Source: Euleptes europaea
Lineage: Eukaryota; Chordata; Lepidosauria; Squamata; Sphaerodactylidae
Assembly: GCF_029931775.1 (NCBI RefSeq)
Contig: NC_079322.1
Coordinates: 57,009,853-57,073,852, forward strand
Direction of reading: 5' to 3'
DNA length: 64,000 nucleotides
Shown: piece by piece, positions 36,100-50,000 of the stretch
How the letters are laid out: each line of letters opens with the position of its first letter
Numbering within the stretch: the first letter of the stretch is position 1
The notes under the pieces: generated by a model
What the model was told of the DNA's origin: nothing
The model's database searches: none
What the model saw: only the letters and a program-made list of their open reading frames with translations
Position numbers and translations under genes: made by a program

Positions 36100-37884
36100 C
36101 ATTCTACTGGGGGGGGGATTCCTTCTTGAAAGTTAGGGGGCACAACTCTCTAAAAGATGTTTAAATATGCTTTCTTTAGATAATGAAAAATGGGGGAAAA
36201 TACATTGGCACCAGTACACCCTCAAAAAAGCGTATGGGCCAAGAAGGGACCCCATTCCCTAACATCAGCAAATCATCTTTCCACAAAAGATATTCTATAC
36301 CGTAGATTAAAAATATATATGTACCAATCTATCAAAATAATTTTACTAAGTGTCTCATCTCACTGTCTGATCTTGATTAAATAAAATTGAGTTGATTTTT
36401 TTAACTGATAGAGAAAAAGAGATAAATCACCATAAATACTTGTATTGTTTATTTAATTCTGGGCTGATTAAGTAGAAAAATATATTCATTCCATATTTCC
36501 CTTTTCATTTTCCTTTGGATAGTATAAATGTAGGGCAGGAAAAAATGACATTCATACAGAAAATCTTTGCACAAATGGTCAGTAAAATATATCAACAAAT
36601 TAGAACCCTGGTACTGCTTATACATAGGAAAGCACTGGGTTTATGGATAAATTCTGATTGCTACAGTAATATCTTTGCTCAAAGCTTTTCCCATATTATA
36701 ATAGATTTTTAAAAAATGAATTTAAGAGCCTTTTTAGAAATATTTTATTCCATTAATGCTAATTACCACTAAGCCAATTAATAGTACTTTAGAAGTGCTG
36801 TAGAACAAAATGTATTTTTTAACTTTTTGTGAATGTAAAGTTCTCAAATGAATGCCATAATTCAATTATTTATATTCACAGGCATGGAAATTTACTAATT
36901 AGTTTTTTTCTGTAAAATTATCAACATATTTTTCATCTATTAAGCCTCAGAAAAGTCATATTGCTCACCAGTCAGGCCCTAAATCAAAGTACAAATTCAT
37001 ATAACCCCAACAACATACACATCCTGTTACCATGCTGCTGCAAGCAAAGTGTTTTGCTATCACAAGTCCCTGTATTATAAGATCGCCATGTCATACTGTT
37101 CACAAAAAAAGAGAGATAATTGTTACTTGTAAAGTGCTTTGAAGATAGGCATTTCTATATAAACACTGTTAATACAAGGGAAAATAGAAAAGATTGACAT
37201 AAATAAAATATAAAAGATAGGCATTGAATGCATCCTAAAATTGTCTCTAGCTGTGCAAAAAGGCACTGCTATATTATGACTCATTCACAACTGGTGGTCT
37301 GGGAAGACTGACAAGTGTTGAGAGAATGAATGAGAGAGCCAATGAAAGTTTCAGAGGAGTATACGGTACACAAGACGACTGTGTGTCAGGAAACCTTCAC
37401 CATTAAGAGTAAGATACACGTTGTTTTAAGGCTGCCTGGCAGTAGCAAGCAACTGTTGTGCACAGCATTCATCACGACAAAAATATCTTAATGATTCAAT
37501 TCACTTGGGCTTTTAATGGCTTGAACCTTAACAGCACAACTATAGTCTCTTACAATTTCAAAGTCACGCAAATTAAAGATAACAGCTGCTTATGGTTATA
37601 ACTTAAAAGCTAACTATGGCCTACAGAATTATATTGGAGAGCTAATTGATAGAAACCTTTACGTGATTAGAAGCACCAGGTTTCCACTGACAGTCTGTTT
37701 TTATATATAAATTTAAGCAGCTTACTTTTGGAGCTCAGTGCTTCTTCGGTTTCTTAGAGGAACTGTGGACCAGCATTTGAGCACAGACGGTTACATTAAC
37801 AGGGAAGTAATGAAGGTAGAGTCTTAAAAGTACTTTTGTAAAGTGTAAGTAAATCAGAATAAAAGCGCAAGAGGACTAATGGTA
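36100..37884 (-). other. NEBL: Probable proximal 3' UTR of NEBL
   Basis: This stretch follows the NEBL stop, is AT-rich, and contains no repeat I recognise until the 5S-SINE ending at 36097. On the minus strand AATAAA signals occur at 36744-36749 and 36448-36453, so one or more polyadenylation sites may fall here. The human gene has a UTR of several kb, from memory. The real end cannot be set without transcript data. Confidence 0.4.
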
Positions 37885-38061
37885 TTAATTAACAAACTCA
37901 ATGTAATTTGCCGGAAGCATTCCAGTTTTTCCAGTTCTCTGAACAGTACCATACATCCAGCCATCATCAATTGGTTGTACATTGATGATGTAGTCACCAT
38001 CTCTGAAGGAAACTTCATCTTCATCTTGGGCACTGTAATCGTACATAGCTCTGTATGTTCT
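37885..38061 (-). CDS. NEBL: NEBL last exon: SH3 domain and stop
   Basis: The coding part of the terminal exon is 58 codons plus TAA (37885-37887). It is a full SH3 domain: [19 protein letters not shown] gives the first strand and RT loop, DDGWMYG the central Trp, and [11 protein letters not shown] the final strand. In nebulette and LASP proteins this domain binds partners such as zyxin, palladin and alpha-actinin-type ligands. The acceptor is TTCCTTAACAG. The mRNA continues into a 3' UTR at lower coordinates. Confidence 0.96.
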   Translation of the reverse strand, partial: RTYRAMYDYSAQDEDEVSFRDGDYIINVQPIDDGWMYGTVQRTGKTGMLPANYIEFVN

Positions 38062-41000
38062 CTGTTAAGGAAAAAGTGAGGAGGGAAAGTCCATTAAATA
38101 AAGGTAGTAACACGAAACGCTTCATAAAAGAAGGTGATGAATACTGAGCTGGGTATATCATTCTAAATACAAAGTTCTGCATATTAAAAATTCCATAAAT
38201 ATGAGTTATTTCCTTGGTGGTCAGAAATCAAATACAACTATCCACTTGAAGGGAGAACACAATGCTATGAACAGGCATATTATACTATTATCATTCATAT
38301 ATCACACAACCAGATCAAAACAATAATCCACAAGCGATGAGCGAAATACTATGCCCAGAGCAGAACTTTAGGATTCACGCTACTTTTCCTCCACCTTATG
38401 ATACAGGTATTTACACCTATATTTATTTATTTAAAACATTTTTACTCCAGTTTTCCACCCAATTAGGGCCCTCAAGGTAGAAAACAAAAAGGAGCTTTAA
38501 AAACAATACAGCTATATAAACAACCCTTTAAAAAACATAAACAGCAGGGAGGATCAGTAAGGGAAGAAGATAATGACAGAAAGGGACAGATAAATATCCC
38601 TGTTGAGGAAAATTCCACAGGTTTGGTGCCATGATCAAGAAGGCTTTTCCTTGGATTCTCACCCTTTTAGCTTCAGATGATGGAGGTGCACAAACTAGGG
38701 TCTCTGAAGATGACCATTATGTTCCGGTAGGTTCTTATGGGAATAGGTGGTCCTTAAGGTATGCTGGTCCCAAGCCATATAGAGCTATATGGTCAATATA
38801 TAGGTCATATAGGGTATAGGACAATACCAGCACCTTGACTGGGCCTTGAGGCAAAAAACAGAGAAAACAGTGGAGATGGACAAGACTGGAGTGATAATGG
38901 TCCCTAAGACCCACCTCAGTCAGCATTCTTGAAACAGCATACACTCACTCAGTAATAAATTTTATGTATGTGTTTTAGGTATCTGGGGTCTGGAGAAGCC
39001 TGGCGGGGCAGATCTAAAAGATTCGGGGTGGTATTTTTCAGCTTTGGTTTTATCAAACCCGGAAATATTTAAAAAATCTGGAAAACCCAGATTTTTTAAA
39101 AAATCGGGTTAATAAACCCAAAGCCAAAAAATAGCACCACCACCCCGAATCTTTTAGATCTGGAAATCTGGAAAACCCAGATTTTTTTTTAAAATCGGGT
39201 TAATAAACCCAAAGCCAAAAAATACCACCACCACCCCGAATCTTTTAGATCTGCCCCGCCAGCCTTCTCCAGACCCCAGAGAAGGCCGGTGGGGCAGATC
39301 TAAAAGCAATCCACCCCCACCACTTCTCTGGGCTCCAGAGAAATGGTGTGTGCAGGAGGGGGGTGGATTTGCCAGATCCCGCCTGCTGGGCTTCTTTAGA
39401 CTCCAGAGAAGCCTGGGGGGGGGGAATCTGACTGCAATCCAGACTTTGGAGAAATGACGCGGGCTGGATTGGTGTCAGAGGCAGGTAAGTAAGGGGGGAG
39501 GGAGGGGGGAAATGGTGGCATGGTCAAAGCAGCCCTGAATAATGGTGAAAAAAAATGGTATTATTCAGAATCCGCTTTTTTTTCCTCTCTCTTTATTGCC
39601 ACCAAATTTTATATTGGTAAAAAAAAAAAATCCTAAAAAATGCCGAAAAGGTTTTTTCAGGTTATTTGTATTTCAGTAAACCAATATGTACAGCCCTAAT
39701 GTGTTTAAAGTGTCATCAAGTCACAGCCAAGTTATGGTGACCACACATCTCTTTCAAGGCAAGAGATGAACAGGCTTGCCATTGTCTGCTTCTGCATAGC
39801 CACAGCAGACATCCTTGGTGATCTTCCATCCAAGGACCTGCTTAGCTTCCGACCCTGCTTAGGTTCCAAGGTTTGACAAGATCATGCTAGACTGGGTATT
39901 TATGTATGGTATTCTTCAAACTGTAGCTATATCTTAAAATATTCACCAAAACCATGCAATCAGATGTGTTAGCCAGTAAGCAACAAAGATCTTCTGTACA
40001 TGTTCCTGCCAATACAAATACAAAAGCCAAAGTTGCCCACTAACTACTGTGATATATTGTTTTGAGGAAATGCTCATGACGATGCTTAATTGTTTACAGA
40101 AAGCCTTTAATAAGAACCAGAGGCATGATGACTTTATAGATTCATTTTGTTCAAATTATTTCTGGTGTTTCTTCAACAGTATTTAAATCCTTCATTAATT
40201 ATCTTGAAATAAAGACATAATCTCATTTTCCAGCCAGAGGGTAGAAGCCTCACACAGATATTGATCATCAAATATTGGAAACCAAGGAAATCATGGTCTT
40301 CATTTGGTGCTATTAAGACACTGGTGGTTGTTGTGCTGTTACTTTTAGCGATAACTGCTCAAATAGTTAAATGAAAAGTTAATTTTCCTCTGTGGTGTTT
40401 TATGTGATCAACGTATTTGAAATGGAAGAGGTAAGTAAACGTTATAGAGATAAATATTATTAGATAGCTAAGTATACTAAATATCTACAGTAGATTAGAT
40501 TTTGTAAGCAAATTCTGTTAGAAATATGCTACTAGAGGTTCTTGTAGGTTATCCGGGCTGTGTGACCGTGGTCTTGGTATTTTCTTTCCTGATGTTTCGC
40601 CAGCAGCTGTGGCAGGCATCTTCAGAGGAGTAACACTGAAGGACAGTGTCTCTCAGTGTCAAGTGTGTAGGAAGAGTAATATATAGTCAGAAAGGGGTTG
40701 GGTTTGAGCTGAATCATTGTCCTGCAAAAAGTATCAAAGGTAATGTGCTAATCATTGTCCTGTAAGTATCAAGATAATGTGCTAATGAGGGTGGGTATGT
40801 TAATATGGAACTATTGTATCCTGAAGTGATCTGTTAATGTGTGAAATCCAAATCCAATGCTACTAGAGGCTTGAATAGCTTTATTACATATGTGTTTATT
40901 TAGTTTTGTTAAAATAAAAAACAGAAAATGTCTCAAACCTTGTGAACATAATTCAGCACTACTTTTATTACCCCCTTCATGCTGCTGAGAAAAAATTACC

Positions 41001-44000
41001 CATATGTATTTTACACAAGGTTATCAGGAGGTATCACCTAGTAATTCGATTAACATTTAGTTTCTAATTACTACTACACGCAGTCCCTGGGTTATGTAAC
41101 TGAGAATTACGCTGCTCTAAGGTCTTAAACTTGGCCCTTGAAAGCTATTAAACAAATTATTCTTCCTCAGACTAAACCTCAGAGAAGACAAAACAGTAAA
41201 ATAAGGATTTGGTGGGGAAGAGGTATAACATGTTCATTTTTGGCACACATAACTGAAAAGTTCTACTGTACAAAATCCACTGGTGAATGGGTCCTAAGTA
41301 AGAAGACCATGACGGTGCATAGGTTCCATTAATTTCAATGGAATTTGTGTAGTACAAATTCCTGGTGGACTGTGCCCTCAGTTATTACATATGGAAGCCT
41401 ATCAAAACTATGACCCTCTGATTTGAAGGGGCCATATAGGCCATCTAGTCCAACCCCCTGCTCAATGTCCAGCCACTGCTTAAAGGCTGCCAGTGAGGGG
41501 GAGCTCACCACCTCCCTAGGTAGCTGATTCTACTGTTGAACTACTCTTATTGTCTAAAAAAATTCCTAATATCAAGCCGGTATAATTTAAATAATTTAAT
41601 TTAAATCCATTATTGCAAGCCCTATCCTCTGCGGCCAACAGGAATGGCTCCCTGTCCTCCTCTAAGTGACAGCCCTTCAAATATTTACAGAGAGCAATCA
41701 TGTTCACCTCAACCTCCTCTTTTCCAGATGAAACATTCCCTAGTCCCTCAGTCTTTCCTCGTTGGGCTTGGTGTCCAGGCCCCTGATCATCCTCATTGCT
41801 CTCCTCTGCCCTCACTCCATTCTGTCCACATCCTTTTTGAAGTGAAGCTTCCAGAACTGCACACAATACTCCAGATATGGCCTGACCAATGCAGTGTACA
41901 GTGGGACTATGACATCTTGCGATTTGGCTATTATGCCTCGGTTGATACTACCCCAAAATTGCATACGCCTTTTTTGCCACTGCATCACATTAGCTGTTTT
42001 AACTTACAGTATACCTGTACTCCAAGTTCTTGTTAACACACACTGCTACCCAGAAGTGTATCCCCCTTCCAGTATGTGTTTTCCTCATTTTTGTTACCCA
42101 GATGTAGAACTTGGCACTTATCCTTGTTTAATTGCATCTTGTTCACATCCACCACTTTTCTAATGTGTTCTTCTGGTGTGTTCGCTACTCCTCCCAATTT
42201 GGTGTCATCTGCAAATTTAATGAATAGTCCCTCCACCCCCTCACCCAGATCATTTATAAAAATATTGAAAAGTACCAGGCCCAGAACCGAGCCCTGTGGC
42301 CCCCGACTGGTCACCTCCCTCAAATCATATGAAATGCCATTGACAACTACTCTTTGAGTGCGGTTCTCCAACAAGTTCCCTATCAACCTATCTTAGAGTC
42401 CTTTCCACAGTCTTCTAATTTATCCATCAGAACATCATGAGGAACCCTATCAAAAGCTTTACTGAAATCCAGGTAAACATTAACAGCATTCCCTTGATCC
42501 AGTAAACTCAGCACTCAACCAAAGAAGGAAACTAGATTAAATTGATATTTTCCTATAAATATACACTAGTGTGGCCCTGACCTGGATGGCCCAGGCTAGC
42601 CTGATCTCGTCAGATCTCAGAAGCTAAGCAGGGTCAGCCCTGGTTAGTATTTGGATGGGAGACCAGGGTTGTTGTGCAGAGGAAGGCACTGGCAAACCAC
42701 CTCTGTTAAGTCTCTTGCCATGAAAACCCCAAAAGGGGTCGCCATAAGTCAGCTGCGACTTGAAGGCACTTTACACACACACATACACTAGTGTGACAAG
42801 CAAATCAGATTTCTCTGGATGGAACTTTTAGAAGACTAGGTGAGATTTCATTATTTCATTAATATGATTTCATTAATATGATTTCATTAATATGATTTCA
42901 TTAATATGATTAAATAATGCTATGGACTTTGAAAATTTAAGCATTCATCTTCATAGTAATTGTAGGGTTTATTTTTATTTGCTTATATTTTTTCTGTCTT
43001 GTTTAATAAAGAGAATAATTTATTTTCTCAATAAAAGATAAAAATTTCTACAGGTTTTCTGCCTGGTTCGCTGGTTAAAGTTCAAAGAACTGAATTCACC
43101 CTTACTCTTTTGTATTATCAGAATTAAAGGTTGATAATCATCCTTATTCCAGGTTAGTCTGATCTTGTCAGATCTCAGAAGCTAAGCAGGGTTGGCCCTG
43201 GCAATGTTTGGACTGGAGACCTCCAAGGAATACCAGGGTTGTGATGTGGAGGCAGGCAATGGCAAACCACCTCTGACCATCTATTGCCTTGAAAACCCCC
43301 TCAGAGGTCGCCATAAGTCAGATGTGACTTGATGGCAAAAAAACATCCTTTAACAGAGAAATCCTGGAGAACTCTGTTGCTAAATGGTTTACAGAGGCAA
43401 AGCCTTTGGAAAGTGGTTAGTTCAGATCCTCTAGCTGGATCCGGAAGCGCTGGCTGAGTTTAGAGCCAGGGTCGACCTCCCTGAAAGGCAGACCAGGTGG
43501 ATGACTAGTGCAGCCTGCCCTCAAAGTCATCAGCTTATTTAAATAAGCAGTGAAGGAGATCAGTCATTATTTAAATAAATGAATGAATGAATGAATGAAT
43601 GAATGAATAAAACTAACTGAACCCACACTTGTCTCATGTCATCATTTGGGGTTGCCAGGGCAAAAACACTCTTGTTTTAAAAGAAAAAGTACTTCCATGA
43701 TTCAGTACATATAACAATATTTTATTTTAGGCCTAGTCTTTTTTTTTGGGGGGGGGGGGATTTAAAGAAGTATCTTAAAATTATGAAGGATTGGGGTTGG
43801 ATCCAAAGATGGCCTCCTCTGCATGTGGAAGGCATCTGCTGCTCACAAAAAGACTGTATAGCATGTTGTACTAGAGCACTGAATGAGAAAAAAAATGGAG
43901 CTGAATCCAAGGTAGCTCTTCAGTCTGTATAATTTGCACAATCTCTTGCATAAACAGAAACCTAAAAAGTGCTATAAGGTAAAGTTTCCCTGTGCAAGCA

Positions 44001-47000
44001 CCGGTTCATTCCTGGCCAATGGGATGACATCACATCCTGACGTTTACTTGGCAGACATTGTTTACGGGGTGGTTGGCCAGTGCCTTCCCCAGTCATCTTC
44101 CCCAGTCATCTTCCCCAGCAAGCTGGGTACTTATTTTACCAACCTCGGAAGGATGGATGGCTGAATCAACCTTGAGCCGGCTACCTGCAACTGACTCCCG
44201 TCGGGATCAAACTCAGGTCATGAGCAGAGCTTGAACTGCAGTACTGCAGCTTACCACTTTGCACTAAGGGGCTAAAAAAAAACCTGCTATAGAACCTAGT
44301 TATTAATGTACCTCATGAAGACTTGTGGGAACTCTTGACAAACATAGGAGGAATAGTATTAGAAGCTGTACTCCTAATGGTTCATTCTTGCTTTATATCC
44401 AACATATTGTTAAATGAAAAGGGAGCTTCCTTTTGCAAAAGAATCTGCAATAAAAAAGGCATTAAACATTAAGCTTAATACTCACCAAGCTAGCTGAATG
44501 TGGCTGTGAATGCATTGACCTCATAGATGACACACTAGTCTGGTGCATGTAACCATATCCTTGGGGCTGACTTTGTTGATACGCCCCAGGAAGCACAGGT
44601 GCTGCATGAGAAAGAAACACAAACATATTACTGCAATTAGAGAGTGCCCTGGGATTCCTTGTATAAAGTGGTGGTTTCCCCCAATCAGAAAAGCAGCTAA
44701 ATCCACAGGAATTGCAGTGTGCTGAAAGAACTTTGATAAGCTTGGCTTAGGCAGAACAAAGTATCTTTTAGGAAAAACTGGAGATAATAATCAAGAGCAT
44801 GCACACCAAACCGAGTGGATGCAAATAGTGAAATTTACATATGACTACATTGTTACCCTGTGAGCGAACTTCAGAAAATAAATTGTTCTTATTACAAATA
44901 GAAAAAACACAAAACACATGCTGAATCAACAAAATACTTCCATTAAATGAAAGCATCCTATTATGAAAGTGTCCAACGGCCAAGTTGCCTCCCCAGTTCA
45001 CTTGAGAGGGGCCTCTGCGTATAAGGTTAGATTTTTGTTTTTTCAGAAACCAAATTTCTATGTGACCATAACTTTCGTATTTTAAAATTCTCCTTAATCT
45101 GTCTATTACATTATCAAGGATTTCATGATGATGTACATTATTTTCCTTTGCCCAATTTATTTTCACAACAGCCATGTGATGTTGGTAAGACAAATGACCT
45201 GCTCAAGGTCACCAAGGAAACATCATGACAGAATGGGGTTTGGACCCAGTTCTCTTCACTCTGACTCCAACACACTCATCATTACCTTGTAATAGTTTAT
45301 ATACTCTTTAAAAATACAATTTTTAACCAATACATACAAATAAAAATGTGTTGGGTTCAAGTCCAGTAACACCTTATGAGACCAACGAGATTTTCAGGGT
45401 ATAATCTTTCAAGAGACAAAGCTCGCAATTCTGATGAAGGTATATACCAAAAATCTTGTTTGTCTCTAAGGTGCTGCAGAACTTGGATTTAGTTCTTCTA
45501 CTGCAGACCAGCATAGCTACCATTTCCAACAAACAAGAATGTACTTCTTTTAAAAATGTAGGCATGTCCAATTCAAGCCAACCATGAAAAGTAACTTCTT
45601 CTTGCTGGACTGCCCACCCCAATACTACTATTCTACCTCTTGCTCAGCCAACTCAAATATTCTGGGGAACAAATAGGATTCATTTTCCACCTAGTTTATC
45701 AAACAGGGGTAGTTTAGTCCATCAGCAACTTCAGCAATAAAAGGCCTTTTCATGTGCACAGTGTACATTGTCAACTCACTACAAAGCAAATCACTCTGGT
45801 TTGGGTTTCAGGAAATTTTGCTTAAAATTTTAAACATATGCAATACTAGCACATCCTTTCTAAGATATTGGAGAAAGTGCAAAATAATTTACAAAATCTC
45901 CTATTAGAAAGAATAAGCCCCACTGAACAGACTGGAGTAGGATTCTGAGTAGATTATTTTTTATTTATTGTATTCACTCCCCCCCCAATGGGGTCTAAAG
46001 AAGCTTACAACATTCTCCACATTTCAAAGAAGCACTGAAAAGCTTGCAGCCCTACTGAGCTGGCTGACAAACAGCATTGACATAGCTCTTAAAATTCATA
46101 AGAGATGGGACAAAACAAATATCCCAGGGGACAGAGTTCCACAGTCTTGCTGCTGTCACCAGAAATTAGGAAGCCTACCATGCAAACTGGTATCTCTGAA
46201 GTCATTTAAGAATTCGGGTGGGGCAATTTTTCACCTCCTTTTTATACCACATAGGCACTTTAAAGCAATACTTAGCTCTCTAGGTCCCTCATGGACTGAC
46301 CATGCAGCTTCAGCTCTTTACCAGGGTCATGGAAGATGATCCTTGCATCACTAGAGCTGGGTCAGAAAGTTGGAAGGCGATATGCTGGAGCTCTACATAA
46401 ATCCTCACCTGTTTGCCGCTCATGTGATGTACTTGCATGAACCAGCACTGAAACACCCACCACTTCCCCTCTGTAGGCCACCAGCAAACCCCACCCATCC
46501 CTGCTGGGGTGGAGGGGTTGAAGCAATATTATAAAGACATCATAAAACAGGAGATTCTTCCGCATTAACCAATTTATTTAACATTGATTTTTAGCAACAG
46601 AAAATACATAGCTTGCTTGTCATCAAGTGTTGAAGAATGTCGCAATTTTCAGAAACCCAACCATTTAGAGATACACATTCCAAATAAGAAACACAGTCTA
46701 CCTCCTGTTGTCAGAGGCAGATGGGAGCAGTAAAATTATTCAGTCTTAAGACTTAAAACTGAGATGACAAGACATAGTTTCAAACGGCCCAGAAATATAG
46801 TCAAGCAGAACAGAAGATTGCAATGAATATTTCATATGCCTATTTAAGCACAATTTGAAATCCACTTTAAAGTGCAGACACAATAACAAGCATGCTTATT
46901 AGTGATCCATGTATATTCATTTGCAGAAATGGTTTGAAACACAAAAAGCATGATCCTTTAAATTGGGACTCTAACATATTTCAACAATCCAAAGAAAGCA

Positions 47001-50000
47001 TGAGAAAACACTTGGAAGCTTTATCTTCAAGTCACATAGAGTAAGATATGTTAACTGTGTAAGGGTATGACAATGTATAACAAAAAAAAAAAACAGAAAA
47101 GAACTGATTCTACAATTGTACCAGAATTGCACAGCTATGATCTCAAATTTCATTTGGTTTGGGAGGCTGAGGTGAGGCTTATCCTGAGCCAAAAGCATCC
47201 AATTCTCAGAGTTCTATGGATTGTTGATGACGCTTCCTCACTGTGGTAAGACAGGTTGCTTGCCTGTTAAATACTGTTCTTTGAGTGGTCATCTATGCCA
47301 CCACACATATAGGAACTTCAGCCTGCTCAGAGTGTCACTTAGAAACTTCTAGAGCTAAGTTAGCAGGAGAGAAAATTGGGAAGATCCTGCTAGCAGCAGC
47401 TCAGTATCATTTGGACTGGTATCCCCCTCCTTTCAGATACTTAAGCCTGAGCATGGCCAGAGGTTCGTACCTTTGAGTATGTTCCTTTGAATGGTAATCT
47501 GTGCAGTCACACAATCTACCCACCTTCCCAGCAACAGATGGTTCTTGGACCTACTGTGTCAGTTTGGGTAAAATTGAGGTACAGCTCTACCCATTTGGGG
47601 ACATGTAGGTTGCTGTCTCTATCCTTTTTTTTTTTTAAATAAATTTTATTGCTTTTTCAAAATGAAAACATACAAAGAATACATGAAAAAAAGAAAAAAA
47701 GAAAAAAGAAAAAAAAATACATATAATACAAAGTAAAAAAAGAAAAAATACATATACAGAGCACTGATTAACTACTATTACATTATTCATTATAAAACCC
47801 TATTAGTGCTCTGACTCCAAATCCCTTCCCCCACCACAGTGCCCTTCACCAAGGAACTTCCGATGGAATGTTGTGGCAATATATAAAAATTCTATTATTA
47901 TGTCATTAGTTAAGAATCACTTTATACTATAATTCGTTAATAATATTTTTAAAATCCGTTTTTACCAATTTGTCCCAATATGCGGCAGCCTTTGACCATG
48001 TAGATTTAAATTCTTCCATATCTTTACCATGTAAAGAAACTGTAATTTTGGCCATCCGCATATACATCCATAGTTTTTCTCTCCACTCTTTAATTGAAGG
48101 TTTATTCGTTTGCTTCCATTTTTTAGCAATTATAATTCTTGCTGCTGCAAAACTATATTGACATATGACTCTGTCACCTTTCTCTAAATCTTTTTTTGAA
48201 ATACCCAATAAGCAAAAGGTGGGATCTCTCTTAATTTTTGATTTAATGAAATTATTAGTTTCATTCAAAACTAATCGCCAAAATCCCTTAATTTTTTTAC
48301 AAAACCACCAAGCATGCATAAATGTACCTATATCCATACCGCACTTCCAACAGAGAGCTTTATCTTCTTTTTTCATTTTACTTAGTAATACTGGGGTTAT
48401 GTACCATCTATAAAACATTTTGTATAAATTTTCTCTTATTTCATTCGAAATAGTGAATTTAAACTCCTTTTTCCACAATTTTTCCCAAATCTCCAAATCT
48501 ATATTATAACCTAAATCTTTCATCCATTTCAACATCACTGGTTTTATTCTTTCCTGTTCTAAGTTCATTTCTATAAGTTGTTTATAAATCCTACCTATCA
48601 GTCCTTTATTACCCTTAATTAATATAATCTCCAATTTAGATTTGGTTTGACTAAAACCCAACCTATTATCCTTATTAAAAACATCCCTTAATTTATGGTA
48701 CATAAACCAATCTTTAATCTGAAGTTCTTCTCGTGTTTTCAATACCCATATCCCATCTCTATATTCAATCATTTCTCTATAATTATTACAATCCAAATTT
48801 AAATGTGCGCCTCTTCTCATAAATGCTTCTATAAGATTTATCCAGCCGGGAGTTTTACTTTCAAAGGCTACTTTATATTTATTCCATATTTGTAATAGAT
48901 TTTTCCTAATAATATGATAGTGGCACTTTTTCCCAGCTTATCAAATCTTTTTTTATCCGTTGCCATTGAATTGCATAATTGTCCTGAAATAAATTAAGAT
49001 TATTATTCGATATCCATATACCTAAATATTTGACTTTATTTCCAATATTAAATCCCGTATTTTTAATTAATATTTGTTGTTGTGCCCGTCTCTATCCTCA
49101 AGGTGGGCAGAACTTTCTGAGCAATACTATGTGCAAACTCGAGTTCCTATGTGTGTGATGCACAGACACCATCAAAAGGCCACTGGACCCCTGACCTCTT
49201 GGCTAGTTAAACCTTGCCAAGAGAAAGTAAGAGTGGCTTTAGCCTAGATATAGTTCCTTAATACAAATTTTTTTTCTCAACCTCTAAAGAAGCTCTCTCT
49301 GGTTAGAGGATGCAGCTAATCACAGGCCTATTTTCAATTTACCTTTTGGGGTGGGGCGAGGTAGTTGACCAAATGCTGAGAGACCAAATATTTCTGTATT
49401 AAGGAGGCTTGCTGAATAAACTATTTTTGCCTGCTGTTTTATATAGTTTTTTAAAAATTGTATACTTCACAGATCATAATAATTTTGTGATTCCTACAGA
49501 AAAAAATGATATATGTGTGTGCAAAGATTGAACAATAGACCTGGCCTCATGAGTCCAGAGGCCAGGTCTACCTCCCATTAAAAATAATGGTCCTTTAAAG
49601 TTTAAAGACAGTTTAAAAGGACTTATGCACCAAAGTCCATCTTCCCTCCTTGGATGCAGCAGCAACAGTGAGGGAGTGGGAAAGAGAGAGAGCTCCCTAG
49701 CTAGGCCTCCCTTTAAAACTCCTTGAGTCTTTAAAGTCCACTGTAGTAGACCTGGTCTCTGAATCTGAGGGGCCAGATCAACTACCTATTGAAACAGTGG
49801 CTCTTTAAAGTATTAAAGGGTGTTTAAAGGGCAAGTGTGATGCAGACCAAGTGCTCTGGCTACCTCCTGGACAATATCCACGACTGCAACATTTATCAGG
49901 AGTGAAATATTGGAATTGTGAATATCCAGGAGCATCTTTCACGTTATTAGATATTGCTGATCCTATCTAATACCACAAATATCAGACATTGTAACAGGGC

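Larger units (their letters stand above)
38062..44485 (-). other. NEBL: NEBL last intron (6.4 kb)
   Basis: The intron runs from donor GTGAGT below 44486 to acceptor TTAACAG above 38061. It holds an unclassified repeat, a foldback, a worn 5S-SINE, the Penelope-like terminus, a CR1 fragment, two further 5S-SINEs, a 14-bp tandem repeat and a Sauria-type SINE. A T9/G12 run lies at 43739-43759. Confidence 0.9.

Noticed and set aside
37879-38079. Plus-strand ORF of 66 codons over the NEBL SH3 exon
   Set aside because: It is the antisense shadow of the terminal NEBL exon.
42033-42386. Reverse-transcriptase gene
   Set aside because: It is a fragment of a CR1-like LINE whose other pieces lie in different frames. 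It is a dead repeat.
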